DNA of 51,955 bases from Lachnospiraceae bacterium (GTDB lineage Bacteria > Bacillota > Clostridia > Lachnospirales > Lachnospiraceae): NCBI GenBank assembly GCA_028693165.1, contig JAQUVX010000027.1, positions 1 to 51,955 on the forward strand, read 5' to 3'. The position numbers and the translations under genes are program-made. This document shows, in pieces, positions 6,546 to 15,721 of this stretch; the first letter of the stretch is position 1, and every line of letters begins with the position of its first letter. The notes under the pieces were generated by a model. The model ran no database searches and had not been told where the DNA came from. It saw nothing but the letters and a program-made list of their open reading frames with translations.

Positions 6546-8411
6546 TCAATGCACCGATGAATCGAATTTCTTGACACGCATGGCCCGAATCGCATTCAGA
6601 ATGGCAATGATAGAAACACCGACATCGGCAAATACGGCTGCCCACATATTGGCATAGCCCAAAGCCCCAAGTATTAGAACCAACAGCTTTACGCCCAGTG
6701 CAAATACGATATTCTGGTTTGCGATACCGATGGTCTTTCGTGCAATCTTTATCACGGCGGCGATTTTTGAAGGCTCGTCCGTCATCAGGACAACATCGGC
6801 AGCTTCGATAGCGGCATCGGAGCCAAGGCCGCCCATGGCAATTCCCACATCAGCTCTGGCCAGCACAGGAGCGTCATTGATTCCATCCCCAACAAAGACC
6901 AGCTTTCCTTTTTCGCTCTTTAGCTGGAGCAGCTCCTCCACCCGGTCAACCTTGTCGGCAGGAAGTAACTCTGTGTACACCTGATCCAGCCCAAGACGTT
7001 TTGCCACTTTCTGACCAACGGCATCGGCATCCCCGGTCAGCATAACCGTCTTGCGGACACCAATCTCTTTCAGTGCCTTGATTGCATCCGGTGCGTCTGC
7101 CTTGATTTCGTCCTCAATGAGGATACAGCCGGAATAGCTTCCGTTACAGGCCAGATACACCACAGTGCCGACAGAGTTAGAAGGTGTGTAGCGGATATGG
7201 TCTTTCTCCATGAGCTTTGCGTTACCGGCCAGTACGACTTCTCCGTCAATAATGGCCTGAACGCCATGTCCTGCAATTTCCTGCACATCCGTAATACGAT
7301 TACTGTCAACTTTTTTTCCATAAGCCTTCTTGATGGAGAGGGAAATGGGGTGATTGGAATAATCCTCCGCATAAGCAGCCAGTTCCAGCAGCTCCTTGTC
7401 TTTCATGCCGACAGGATCAATCTCGGTGACGGCAAAGGAACCTTTTGTCAGTGTGCCGGTCTTATCAAAAACAACGGTTTCCGCATGGGAGAGAGATTCC
7501 AGATAATTGCTTCCCTTCACAAGAACACCCAACTTGGAGGCCCCGCCAATACCACCGAAAAAGCTAAGTGGGATGGAAATCACCAGAGCGCAAGGACAGG
7601 AAATAACAAGGAAGGTTAAGGCACGGTAAATCCAGATTGTGAATGCCTGTCCAGTGACAAGCGGCGGCAGAATTGCCAGCGCAATAGCGGCAAACACAAC
7701 CGCAGGAGTAAAATACCGGGCAAATCGGGTGATAAAGTTTTCCGTCTTTCCTTTCTTATCACTTGCGTTCTCTACCAGATCAAGGATTTTGGAAACCGTC
7801 GATTCCCCAAATTCTTTGGTGGTTTGAATGGTCAGGATACCGGTCTGGTTGATGCAGCCGCTGATAACATCCATTCCCGGCCCCACATCACGGGGCATGG
7901 ACTCGCCAGTCAGCGCCGAGGTATCCAGTGCCGATGTACCCTTTATAATTTTGCCATCCAATGGAACACGTTCTCCGGGCTTAACAACAATGGTATCACC
8001 AACCAGCACTTCTTCCGGGTCAACCTGTTCCAGTTTTCCGTTCCGTTCCACGTTTGCATAATCCGGGCGAATATCCATCAGACCGGCAATGGATTTTCTG
8101 GATTTCGATACGGCATAGGATTGAAACCATTCTCCCACCTGATAGAACAGCATAACAGCGACGCCCTCAGAGTGTTCACCTAAAATCAACGCGCCAATGG
8201 TGGCAATGGTCATTAGAAAGTTTTCGTCAAAGACCTGTCCGCTTAAAATATTGGTAATGGCCTTCCATACAATATCCCATCCGATCACAGCGTAGCAGAC
8301 CAAGAATACCCCCATCTCTGCCCATTCCGACAGAGGCAGCAGGCGGCCCAAGGCAAATAAGACAGCCGCCGTCAGAATACGGTAAAGCAAGTGCTTTTGT
8401 TTTCGTGTCAT
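6546..8411 (-). CDS. zntA: P1B-type ATPase, Zn2+/Cd2+/Pb2+ export (ZntA/CadA group)
   Basis: A 621-residue membrane pump that expels divalent soft metals using ATP. The catalytic Asp lies in DKTGT at residue 316. The transmembrane metal site is C272-P-C274, followed by ALVISIP, the form seen in the Zn/Cd subgroup. The last helices carry GVKLLVL and FADVGVS, matching the Lys and Asp that mark ZntA-type pumps. TGES, the SNHPIS histidine-proline motif and GDGINDAP are intact. There is no N-terminal HMA domain; the protein starts directly at the first membrane helix, and a separate HMA gene lies upstream (8477-8695). AAAGGAGG precedes the ATG at 8411; the frame extends to 8477 without a better start. 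Zn/Cd is inferred from motifs, and neighbouring ArsR sensors support it. Confidence 0.92.
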   Translation of the reverse strand: MTRKQKHLLYRILTAAVLFALGRLLPLSEWAEMGVFLVCYAVIGWDIVWKAITNILSGQVFDENFLMTIATIGALILGEHSEGVAVMLFYQVGEWFQSYAVSKSRKSIAGLMDIRPDYANVERNGKLEQVDPEEVLVGDTIVVKPGERVPLDGKIIKGTSALDTSALTGESMPRDVGPGMDVISGCINQTGILTIQTTKEFGESTVSKILDLVENASDKKGKTENFITRFARYFTPAVVFAAIALAILPPLVTGQAFTIWIYRALTFLVISCPCALVISIPLSFFGGIGGASKLGVLVKGSNYLESLSHAETVVFDKTGTLTKGSFAVTEIDPVGMKDKELLELAAYAEDYSNHPISLSIKKAYGKKVDSNRITDVQEIAGHGVQAIIDGEVVLAGNAKLMEKDHIRYTPSNSVGTVVYLACNGSYSGCILIEDEIKADAPDAIKALKEIGVRKTVMLTGDADAVGQKVAKRLGLDQVYTELLPADKVDRVEELLQLKSEKGKLVFVGDGINDAPVLARADVGIAMGGLGSDAAIEAADVVLMTDEPSKIAAVIKIARKTIGIANQNIVFALGVKLLVLILGALGYANMWAAVFADVGVSIIAILNAIRAMRVKKFDSSVH

Positions 8412-8476
8412 AATATAAAATCCTCCTTTCAGAAAAACACCGACTACCATAACTGGCAGCCGGTGTGCAGCTCTCA

Positions 8477-8695
8477 TTACGCCTTTACAGTTACATCCGG
8501 CTCAATCTTCTTAATCAGTGCTTTTGCTTCAGCCAGAACAGCATCGAACCGGTCATCCGGTGTTTCAAGCACCATCTTCTGACCGAGAAAGTTGACTGAA
8601 ACACTGGTAACACCGTTAATTTTCTGTACGGCATTTTGAATTTTGTCGGCGCAGTGGGCGCAGTCGAGGTCGATGAGTTTAATGGTCTTTTTCAT
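8477..8695 (-). CDS. Stand-alone HMA (heavy-metal-associated) domain protein
   Basis: A 72-residue ferredoxin-like HMA protein that binds one metal ion through C13 and C16 in LIDLDCAHCADKIQ. The Asp before the first cysteine (DCxxC rather than the MTCxxC of copper proteins) is typical of the N-terminal domain of ZntA-type pumps. It lies 65 bases upstream of the pump gene on the same strand, with an AAAGGAGG site. It therefore looks like the pump's metal-binding domain made as a separate chaperone-like subunit (inference). It is the first gene of the unit and follows a perfect palindrome at 8744-8769. Confidence 0.85.
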   Translation of the reverse strand: MKKTIKLIDLDCAHCADKIQNAVQKINGVTSVSVNFLGQKMVLETPDDRFDAVLAEAKALIKKIEPDVTVKA

Positions 8696-8743
8696 AGGAA
8701 AAAACCTCCTTTCATTTTGTGATTATTGGTTAGATATGTTACA

Positions 8744-8769
8744 AACGATTAAATATATGTTTAATCGTT
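8744..8769. promoter_or_regulatory. Perfect palindrome upstream of the HMA/Zn-ATPase operon
   Basis: AACGATTAAA (8744-8753) and TTTAATCGTT (8760-8769) are 10-base perfect inverted repeats with a six-base AT-rich spacer. The element lies 49 bases upstream of the HMA start on the minus strand. ArsR/SmtB regulators bind imperfect repeats of this size and AT content, so it is the best operator candidate for one of the two ArsR sensors. Confidence 0.55.
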
Positions 8770-9112
8770 CATGCTGCCAAGTATAGCGGGCAAACAGCAA
8801 AAGGTCAATGGATTGCGGGCAGATATTCCCCTTTGGAGCAGAAAACCTGCTGATTGGATTTTCATAGCTTATGAAAGGCTAAATATTCCTCTTTGGATAA
8901 AAAAAGCTTCTCTATGGAGCGGACAAGAACATGGAGGGCTGCGATATAATAATAAGCGGTCGCAGACAACGGCCAAATGTGCAGACGCTATGAGTGGGGC
9001 TGCTGATATCTTTCCCCCAAAGGTATCAGAAAGCCCCTTAACATAACTGTTTTTAGTACCCAACAGGGGGAGGGTACTTGCACAGACATTTATGTAGAAA
9101 GAAGGGATAATT
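8770..9112. other. Long intergenic stretch between the Zn-type and Cu-type ATPase operons
   Basis: No credible gene is seen in the stretch between the two divergent ATPase operons. It contains a loose direct repeat, ATATTCCCCTTTGGAGCAGA near 8824 and ATATTCCTCTTTGGATAAAA near 8882. Closer to copA lies the GTACCC...GGGTAC element described separately. The short open frames crossing it have no ribosome binding site or recognisable domain. Confidence 0.5.
9055..9078 (+). promoter_or_regulatory. Candidate CsoR operator upstream of copA
   Basis: AGTACCC (9055-9061) and GGGTACT (9072-9078) are perfect inverted repeats around a G-rich centre. CsoR operators are GC-rich pseudo-palindromes of the TACCC...GGGTA type, and a CsoR gene lies downstream of copA. 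The element is 35 bases from the copA start. Confidence 0.6.
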
Positions 9113-11683
9113 TTGAAAAAAGAACAATTTGATATCACGGGCATGACCTGTTCGGCCTGTTCGTCAAGAATTGAAAAGTGCGTATCAAAACTGTCCGGCA
9201 TCGAGGAAGTCTCTGTTAATCTTTTGAAGAACAGTATGGTTACTTCTTATGATGAAGCTGTTTTGAGTACACCAGAGATCGTTCAAGCTGTTGAAAAGGC
9301 GGGATATGGAGCCATTCCCAAAACACCCCCGGAGGCGGGGCATAAGGGCAGCAGAGCGGCAGCTCCGACAGTGAATACCGCACAGATGGAATACCAGAAG
9401 ATGAAGCAGCGGCTTTTCCTGTCTGCGCTGTTTACCATCCCCCTGTTTTATATCTCCATGGGGCATATGATGGGGTGGCCGCTGCCCAGTGGCTTGCTGG
9501 GGATGGAAAACGCCCTCAGTTTTGCCTTTACGCAGTTTCTGTTGCTGATTCCGGTGATTTTTATCAATTTCAAATACTACCGCATGGGATTCAGAACGCT
9601 GCTCCACGGGTCGCCCAATATGGACTCACTGATTGCAATCGGCTCTGGCGCTGCGGTAGTCTATGGTATTTATGCCATCTATAAAATTGGAATTGGGTTC
9701 GGCCGTGGGGATATGGCTCTGGTTCACAGCTTTATGATGGACTTGTACTTTGAATCGGCAGGTATGATTTTGACGCTGATTACGTTTGGTAAGACGCTGG
9801 AAGCCCGTGCAAAGGGAAAGACATCCGATGCCATCACAAAACTGATGAACCTTGCACCGAAAACGGCCACGGCCCTGCGCGACGGCGTTGAAATTCAGAT
9901 TCCGGTAGAGGACGTTCAGTTGGGCGATACGCTGATTGTCAAAGCAGGCGAATCAATCCCGGTGGACGGTGTGGTGCTGGAGGGCTTTTCAGCAGTTGAC
10001 GAATCCGCACTGACCGGCGAAAGTATACCGGTAGAAAAGCATTTAGGCGATAATGTCATTGGTGCGACCATCAACAAATCCGGTTACTTTAAGATGCGGG
10101 CGGTAAAAGTCGGTGATGATACGACACTCGCCCAGATTGTACGCCTTGTTGATGATGCTACCAGTTCAAAGGCCCCCATTGCGAAGCTGGCAGATAAGGT
10201 CAGCGGCGTGTTTGTCCCAACAGTGATTGGCATTGCACTTATTGCCGTTGTAGGCTGGCTGCTGGCCGGTTACGGCTTTGAATTTGCATTATCAATCGGG
10301 ATTTCTATTCTGGTTATTTCCTGCCCCTGTGCATTAGGGCTAGCAACACCTACAGCCATTATGGTCGGCACCGGTAAGGGTGCCAGCAACGGTATTCTGG
10401 TTAAATCTGCCGAAGCCTTGGAGCTGGCCCATAATATTGACACAGTTGTGATGGATAAAACCGGTACGATCACACAGGGCAAACCGGTTGTGACGAATAT
10501 GCTCTGCAAGGATGGAATCCAGCAGAAAGAGCTGCTGCAAATTGCAGCTTCTCTGGAAAACCTGTCGGAGCATCCTCTGGCAGATGCGATTGTGACAGAA
10601 GCGGATAAAAATGAGCTTGTGTTTCTGCCGGTATCTGATTTTAGACAAATTCCGGGTCAGGGCATTATAGGAAGTATCCAGAATGAGAAGTGTTTAGCTG
10701 GTAATCGACGCCTTATGGACGCCAATGGCATCCACGGCGGAGCATTGCTTCAACTGGGAGAGGCTATGGCCGTGGACGGCAAGACACCACTGTTCTTTGC
10801 AAAGGGCGGTCAGTTGATGGGTGTGATTGCGGTGGCTGATGTGGTAAAGCCAACCAGCAGACAGGCAGTGCAGGAGCTGTCCTCTATGGGGATTGAAGTG
10901 GTTATGCTAACAGGTGATAATGCCAAGACCGCAGAGGCGATTCGCCGTCAGGTTGGCGTTGACCGTGTGGTGGCGGAAGTATTTCCGCAGGATAAAGAAA
11001 AAGAAATCAGGCGGCTTCAAGGCGAGGGGAAAAAGGTTGCCATGGTGGGCGATGGGATTAACGATGCACCTGCCCTTGCAAGAGCCGATGTAGGAATTGC
11101 GATTGGTGCAGGAACAGATGTGGCCATCGAGTCGGCAGATATTGTTTTGATGAAAAGCGACCTGTTAGATGTGTCAACTGCCATTCAACTCAGTAAGGCG
11201 GTCATTCGTAATATTAAGCAGAATCTGTTTTGGGCGTTTATTTACAATATTATCGGCATTCCAATCGCAGCAGGCTTGTTCTTTATTTCCTTTGGACTAA
11301 AACTCAATCCCATGATTGGAGCCTTCGCCATGAGTTTCAGTTCCGTCTTTGTGGTATCAAACGCTCTGCGCCTGCGTTGGTTTAAGGCGAAACACACTGA
11401 CCATCTGGCAGAATCAGAAATCCATTTGGACAGTGTATCAACAAATAAAATGAAAAATAAAGGAGAATTCAAAATGGAAAAAACATTGAAAATTGAAGGT
11501 ATGGTGTGCGGAAACTGCGTGAAGCACGTTCACAAGGCATTGATGGAGCTTGACGGTGTGCAGGACGCGGTTGTCGAGCTGGAGAAAAAGACAGCCGAGG
11601 TTCAGATGAGCAAGGACATCACAGAGGCTGTGCTGAAAGCAACGATTGAGGATGCCGGGTATCAGCTTGTAGGCATTCAGTAA
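9113..11683 (+). CDS. copA: Cu+-exporting P1B ATPase CopA with a C-terminal CopZ-like domain
   Basis: An 856-residue copper(I) export pump. Domains in order: HMA 1 with GMTC13SAC16 (residues 4-70), membrane helices, TGES actuator loop, transmembrane C404-P-C406 followed by ALGLATP (copper type), phosphorylated D448 in [19 protein letters not shown] near 647, two final helices to about 760, a linker, and a second HMA domain (788-856) with GMVC799GNC802. The start is TTG at 9113; the nearby ATG at 9092 is followed directly by a stop. Unusually, the linker contains AAAGGAG (11459-11465) and an ATG (11474) with ideal spacing, so the final 69 residues could also be made alone as a CopZ-type chaperone. 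csoR follows 10 bases later, forming an operon. Confidence 0.93.
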   Translation: MKKEQFDITGMTCSACSSRIEKCVSKLSGIEEVSVNLLKNSMVTSYDEAVLSTPEIVQAVEKAGYGAIPKTPPEAGHKGSRAAAPTVNTAQMEYQKMKQRLFLSALFTIPLFYISMGHMMGWPLPSGLLGMENALSFAFTQFLLLIPVIFINFKYYRMGFRTLLHGSPNMDSLIAIGSGAAVVYGIYAIYKIGIGFGRGDMALVHSFMMDLYFESAGMILTLITFGKTLEARAKGKTSDAITKLMNLAPKTATALRDGVEIQIPVEDVQLGDTLIVKAGESIPVDGVVLEGFSAVDESALTGESIPVEKHLGDNVIGATINKSGYFKMRAVKVGDDTTLAQIVRLVDDATSSKAPIAKLADKVSGVFVPTVIGIALIAVVGWLLAGYGFEFALSIGISILVISCPCALGLATPTAIMVGTGKGASNGILVKSAEALELAHNIDTVVMDKTGTITQGKPVVTNMLCKDGIQQKELLQIAASLENLSEHPLADAIVTEADKNELVFLPVSDFRQIPGQGIIGSIQNEKCLAGNRRLMDANGIHGGALLQLGEAMAVDGKTPLFFAKGGQLMGVIAVADVVKPTSRQAVQELSSMGIEVVMLTGDNAKTAEAIRRQVGVDRVVAEVFPQDKEKEIRRLQGEGKKVAMVGDGINDAPALARADVGIAIGAGTDVAIESADIVLMKSDLLDVSTAIQLSKAVIRNIKQNLFWAFIYNIIGIPIAAGLFFISFGLKLNPMIGAFAMSFSSVFVVSNALRLRWFKAKHTDHLAESEIHLDSVSTNKMKNKGEFKMEKTLKIEGMVCGNCVKHVHKALMELDGVQDAVVELEKKTAEVQMSKDITEAVLKATIEDAGYQLVGIQ
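11459..11476 (+). promoter_or_regulatory. Internal ribosome binding site and start codon inside copA
   Basis: AAAGGAG (11459-11465), eight bases, then ATG (11474), in frame with copA and exactly at the start of its C-terminal HMA domain. It would yield a 69-residue protein beginning [15 protein letters not shown]. Both other frames contain stops just upstream (TAA 11446-11448, TGA 11451-11453, TAA 11458-11460), as expected of a former intergenic space. Confidence 0.6.
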
Positions 11684-11693
11684 GCGGCAGCCT

Positions 11694-11957
11694 ATGAAAG
11701 CAAAGAAAAATGATATTTCACACAAATTAAAGATTGCGCGCGGACAGTTGGATGGAATCCTTCAAATGGTAGAGGAAGATCGCTATTGTGTGGATATTTC
11801 CAATCAGCTTTTGGCAACGCAGGCACTCCTCAAAAGTGCTAACCAGCAGATATTGCAGGCGCATATCAGAAGCTGTGTCAAAGAGGCATTACAGACAGAG
11901 GAACCGAATCCCAAGCTGGAAGAAGCATTAAAAGTATTGGAAAAAATGGCACAGTAA
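11694..11957 (+). CDS. csoR: CsoR/RcnR-family copper-sensing repressor
   Basis: An 87-residue, all-helical DUF156-family repressor. The copper-binding triad of CsoR is visible as C32, H57 and C61 (RYCVDISNQ and HIRSC), the C-H-C form that binds Cu(I) and releases DNA. RcnR- and FrmR-type proteins have other residues at these positions. The N-terminal helix includes KLKIARGQLDGILQMVEED, typical of the family. It lies 10 bases after copA, so pump and sensor form one autoregulated operon. A GTACCC...GGGTAC element upstream of copA is the expected target (inference). Confidence 0.93.
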   Translation: MKAKKNDISHKLKIARGQLDGILQMVEEDRYCVDISNQLLATQALLKSANQQILQAHIRSCVKEALQTEEPNPKLEEALKVLEKMAQ

Positions 11958-12010
11958 TCTTTTTTCGTTTCCGTTTGGATTGAAAAACCTGCGGTTCAGA
12001 GCGTACAAAA

Positions 12011-12030
12011 GCGGAAAAAAGCGGAAAAAA
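12011..12030 (+). repeat. Tandem 10-base repeat upstream of the second MATE gene
   Basis: GCGGAAAAAA occurs twice in direct succession, just ahead of a TATACT -10 box (12035-12040) that has no recognisable -35 box at the right distance. Direct repeats at that location suit an AraC-type activator such as the one encoded downstream, but this is inference. Confidence 0.4.
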
Positions 12031-12086
12031 CATCTATACTTTGATTTGGTTAGATGTGGCTAATTATTTTAAGGAGGATAAAAGTG

Positions 12087-13463
12087 ATGAAACAAACACT
12101 TGATACAAGAACAAAATTATTGACTCAGAATCCGTTTTCCCTCATGCTGGAACTGAGTATCCCGGCCATTCTCGGCATGGTGGTAGTCGGTCTTTACAAC
12201 CTGATGGATTCCGTATTTGTAGGGCAGTTGGTTGGCTCCGTACAGATGGGAGCAGTTTCTATTTCTTATCCGTTTACATTGATCAATGGCGGTACCGCTG
12301 CCATGCTCGGCGTTGGCTCCGCTTCACTTCTGTCCCGCGCAATCGGGAAAAAGGATGAAGATACGATTCACAAAATCATGGGAAATCTTGTGGCCATGGT
12401 CTTGCTGCTCTCGGCAATCATCACAGTGGTAGGCATGGTATTTACACGTCCCATCCTTACCTTGGCGGGTGCCAGCGGCGAAATTCTGAACTACGCGGAA
12501 AAGTATCTCCGTATTGTTTATGCCGGTTCGTTGTTCGTTAATTTTTTCCAGAGCGCCAACATGGTGATTCGTGGAGAGGGACAGCTTAAAAAGGCCATGG
12601 GGATTATCGCCAGTGGTGCAATCCTAAATATTATCCTTGACCCAATTTTCATTACGGTTCTGAACAAATCCGGGCATGGGATTGAAGGTGCAGCTTACGC
12701 AACCATTCTTTCTCAATTTATTCAGGCAGCAATTACACTGTGGTATTTCAAGAAGAAAAGCGTTCATGTGAAAATTGAGCGTGTTCACATTGAAAGTTCT
12801 TTGCTTCCCCAGATTCTTGCAGTCGGCGTCTCAGCCCTTCTCATGCAGGTGCTGACCTTGGTGCAGCAGACCGTCATCTATCGTGTTGCGGCAAACTACG
12901 GCGGAGAAACCTCGCAGATTCTGTTGGGCGCGGCGCTTCGTGTCTGGAACTTTGCCTTTGTTCCGCTTTGGGGCATCAGTCAGGGCTTCCAACCGGCAGC
13001 CGGTACAAACTTCGGTGCAAAAAAATATGACCGAGTAAAGAGGCTGACCGGGGTATTCGTTGCAAGCGCTACGGTGCTTTCCCTGCTGTTTTATATTCCG
13101 GTGGAGTTATTTCCCTCCAATGTGCTTTCTCTGTTCATCAAGGAAAGAGACATTGCGCTTTCCGGAGCAACAAACTTCCGCATTATGTTCAGCACCTACA
13201 TCCTTCAGGGCAGCTTCATCATTGCAGTGACACTGTTCCAGTCATTGGGAAAGGCTAATAAAGCAACGATGTTGGTTCTGCTCCGTCAGATTATCCTGTT
13301 TATCCCGCTGGCCGTTATTTTGCCCATGATTGGCGGTCTTGGCATTCGTGGCGTGTGGCTTGCCATTGCGTTGGCCGATGCAATCCTTGTGGTAATTACG
13401 GTGTCCATGATGCTTGGAGAATTTCATAAAATGCCTGCTACCGAGGCAACAAGGAAAAGGTGA
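12087..13463 (+). CDS. MATE family multidrug/toxin efflux transporter
   Basis: A 458-residue, 12-helix MATE (NorM/DinF-like) antiporter in the cytoplasmic membrane. The N-terminal half has LSIPAILGMVVVGLYNLMDSVFVGQ and AMLGVGSASLLSRAIGKK. The second half begins near LLPQILAVGVSALLMQV and includes the loop PAAGTNFGAKKYDRVK. The C-terminal part closely parallels the partial gene at window position 3-506. The start at 12087 has AAGGAGG nine bases upstream; a GTG one codon earlier is also possible. An AraC-type regulator follows 116 bases downstream, so the pump may be induced through it. Substrate unknown. Confidence 0.92.
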   Translation: MKQTLDTRTKLLTQNPFSLMLELSIPAILGMVVVGLYNLMDSVFVGQLVGSVQMGAVSISYPFTLINGGTAAMLGVGSASLLSRAIGKKDEDTIHKIMGNLVAMVLLLSAIITVVGMVFTRPILTLAGASGEILNYAEKYLRIVYAGSLFVNFFQSANMVIRGEGQLKKAMGIIASGAILNIILDPIFITVLNKSGHGIEGAAYATILSQFIQAAITLWYFKKKSVHVKIERVHIESSLLPQILAVGVSALLMQVLTLVQQTVIYRVAANYGGETSQILLGAALRVWNFAFVPLWGISQGFQPAAGTNFGAKKYDRVKRLTGVFVASATVLSLLFYIPVELFPSNVLSLFIKERDIALSGATNFRIMFSTYILQGSFIIAVTLFQSLGKANKATMLVLLRQIILFIPLAVILPMIGGLGIRGVWLAIALADAILVVITVSMMLGEFHKMPATEATRKR

Positions 13464-13579
13464 TTGCGGGAAATAAACGCTTGTGCTTCGATTTTTTCAT
13501 ATGCTCTATTTGCAAGGTGCTTCATTTCGTAATATAATTCTGATTGGAGCTAAAACCATTCCAAATGGAGCGGAACGAA

Positions 13580-14626
13580 ATGGACAATCAGTTTATAATA
13601 AAAAGTGTAAATCAAGCATTGGCTGAACAAATAAATAGTAGTGGAATGATAGAAGGGACAAAGATGAACTCGAAATCTTTATTTTATGCAAGCGGATTGT
13701 CGGCAGTCATTCCAAAAGATAATGATGGGTACTGCACCGTCTACAAAATGGATTGTGCGGACGGTTTAGGGCTTATGACGGTTTATCAGGTATATCCGGG
13801 TATACAGATTATCTATAACGACTTTGAAGCGACAAGTTGTACATGGAATGAAGATATGGATGCAGATATTCTTGAAATCAATCATTGTAGAGAAGGCAGA
13901 GAAGGAAGCCGTCTTTTAAGCGGCTCCTGCCTCTATCTCGGAGAGGGCGATTTGTCCATTCATATGATGGATAACTCCGCACCAGAAATGAGCTTTCCAC
14001 TGAAGCATTATCGAGGAATATCGGTAGTCATCAACTTGAAAATCGTGTCCGAGAATCCTTTGGAAATTTTAAGCGAAGCAGAAATTGACATACAAGAATT
14101 CAAAGAAAAATTTTGCTCGGATGGTAATTGCTTTATTATGCGGGCAAAAGATGAGATCGAGCACATTTTCTCTGAATTATATTCGGTGCCTGATTGCCTG
14201 CAAAAGCCTTATTTCAAGATTAAGATACAGGAGTTGCTGCTTTTTCTGTGTCTGGTGGATGTAAAAAAAGAGAAGCAGCGTGAACAATATACATCCCCAC
14301 AGGTGGAGATTGTAAAAGATATTCATAAAAAGTTGATTTCAGATTTGCAGAAGCGTCCCACCATAGACGAACTCTCGAAAGAATATCTGATTAACACGGC
14401 ATCCTTAAAAACTACTTTTAAGGGCATTTACGGGCAGCCCATTGGAACCTATATGAAAGAGTACCGTATTCGGCAAGCCGCTGTACTGCTTCGTCAATCT
14501 CAGGAATCCATAGCAGAGATTGCAGGTCAGGTTGGGTACGAAAACCAGAGTAAATTTGCCACTGCGTTTCGGGACGTTCTAAAGATTCCTCCGGCAGAGT
14601 ACCGAAAACAGAATATTAGCGAATAA
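13580..14626 (+). CDS. AraC-family transcriptional regulator
   Basis: A 348-residue regulator. The C-terminal 100 residues hold the two helix-turn-helix units of AraC/XylS proteins: PTIDELSKEYLINTASLKTTFKGIYG, then SIAEIAGQVGYENQSKFATAFRDVLKIPPAEYR, with the family's G-Y-x-x-x-S-x-F-x-x-x-F-x-x-x-x-x-x-P-x-x-Y-R pattern. The N-terminal 230 residues form a poorly conserved sensing region. The ATG at 13580 is chosen because GGAGCGGAAC lies just before it; ATG 13565 is an alternative. It follows a MATE pump gene and probably controls it or the metal genes (inference). It is the last gene of the lower-GC block. Confidence 0.85.
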   Translation: MDNQFIIKSVNQALAEQINSSGMIEGTKMNSKSLFYASGLSAVIPKDNDGYCTVYKMDCADGLGLMTVYQVYPGIQIIYNDFEATSCTWNEDMDADILEINHCREGREGSRLLSGSCLYLGEGDLSIHMMDNSAPEMSFPLKHYRGISVVINLKIVSENPLEILSEAEIDIQEFKEKFCSDGNCFIMRAKDEIEHIFSELYSVPDCLQKPYFKIKIQELLLFLCLVDVKKEKQREQYTSPQVEIVKDIHKKLISDLQKRPTIDELSKEYLINTASLKTTFKGIYGQPIGTYMKEYRIRQAAVLLRQSQESIAEIAGQVGYENQSKFATAFRDVLKIPPAEYRKQNISE

Positions 14627-14782
14627 TGAGGTGATTCTTAGCATAAACCAAGTTGTGGAGACATCTGCCACTTAAAACCACGGTTTTCTTTTTAGTGACA
14701 ACGGGAAAGCCAGTGAGCAAGGAAGTTTCATTCAACCCTTGCCCGCTGCCTTTTTCCTCACTAATTGCTTCTCTGCTATTAA

Positions 14783-15691
14783 TCAATGAAAGTACAAACT
14801 TCCGCCTCCTGCACAGCAAAAAAACTCCTGCATAATCCCCCGAAGCGCTTCCAGATACGGACTGTCTTTCTTCCATACCATGGAAATCTCATGCTTCACA
14901 TCGTAATCCGGAAGCTCGATCTGGCGGATTTCGCCGCTTTCCAGCTCCGGTTCTACCGCGTTGCGGTACAAAAAGGTGATGCCGCAGCAGTTGCGCACCA
15001 GCTCCTTGATGGTGAACATATTTCCGATCTCGATCCGGCTGTGGAAGTCGGAGAGCTGCAGTCCGCGCTGCTTTAGGGATGCCTCCAGGATGGTTCGGGT
15101 TCCGGAGCCGCGCTCCCGGACGATGACACGTTCCTTTGTCAGATCGGCGATGGTCTGCGGCGGCGTCTCAAATGCGTAATCCGCACCGCAGATCGGGATA
15201 AACGCATCTTTTAAATAGGAGCAGCCATCGTACTTCTCGGACGAATAATCGCCTTCCAGAATTGCAAAATCAATCTGATTGCGCTGCAGGGCCGCCAGCA
15301 GACTGCGCGTATTGGCGACATGGACGGAGACCTCTGCATCGGGATAGGTGTTCAGATAACGGCAGAGCTGCTTTGTGATCATGAATTCACCGACCGTAAG
15401 CGTCACCCCGAACCGCAGATTCTGCCGCTTGTTCGTCATCCAGTCCATGCTTTTCTGAATCCCCAGCTCAAAATTCTCCATCTGCAAAAAAGCCTCCTGC
15501 AGCATCCGGCCCTCCCGCGTCAGGGCAATCCGCCGGCCTTCCTTCTGAAACAGTCTCACATGATAAAATTCCTCAAGGGCGGCGATGTGCTGCGATACGG
15601 CAGGCTGCGTAATATGCAGTTTCTTTGCCGCTCTGGTGTAATTCATCTCTTCACAAACCTTCAAAAACGTGTAAGTCCGCATATCCAGCAT
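14783..15691 (-). CDS. LysR-type transcriptional regulator (YeiE/CysB-like context)
   Basis: A 302-residue LysR-family regulator. The N-terminal winged helix is MNYTRAAKKLHITQPAVSQHIAALEEFY, followed by a linker helix and a periplasmic-binding-protein-like effector domain (about residues 90-295) that contains RERGSGTR, a segment common in LysR proteins that bind small anions or acids. It is divergent from a YeiH-type transporter gene, the same pairing as yeiE-yeiH in enterobacteria, so it very likely controls that transporter. A near-palindrome (15722-15744) lies between them. The C-terminal residues FCCAGGGSLYFH look unusual, but the stop is close to the normal family length. Confidence 0.9.
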   Translation of the reverse strand: MLDMRTYTFLKVCEEMNYTRAAKKLHITQPAVSQHIAALEEFYHVRLFQKEGRRIALTREGRMLQEAFLQMENFELGIQKSMDWMTNKRQNLRFGVTLTVGEFMITKQLCRYLNTYPDAEVSVHVANTRSLLAALQRNQIDFAILEGDYSSEKYDGCSYLKDAFIPICGADYAFETPPQTIADLTKERVIVRERGSGTRTILEASLKQRGLQLSDFHSRIEIGNMFTIKELVRNCCGITFLYRNAVEPELESGEIRQIELPDYDVKHEISMVWKKDSPYLEALRGIMQEFFCCAGGGSLYFH

Positions 15692-15721
15692 AAAAGCCCT
15701 CCCGATCGATAATAATATCTT

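Noticed and set aside
8771-9046. A 91-codon plus-strand open frame in the Zn/Cu intergenic region
   Set aside because: No ribosome site, no domain and unusual composition; it overlaps other short frames on the opposite strand.
12001-12030. CRISPR-like or REP-like array
   Set aside because: Only two adjacent 10-base copies, with no spacers or further units; treated as a possible regulator site.
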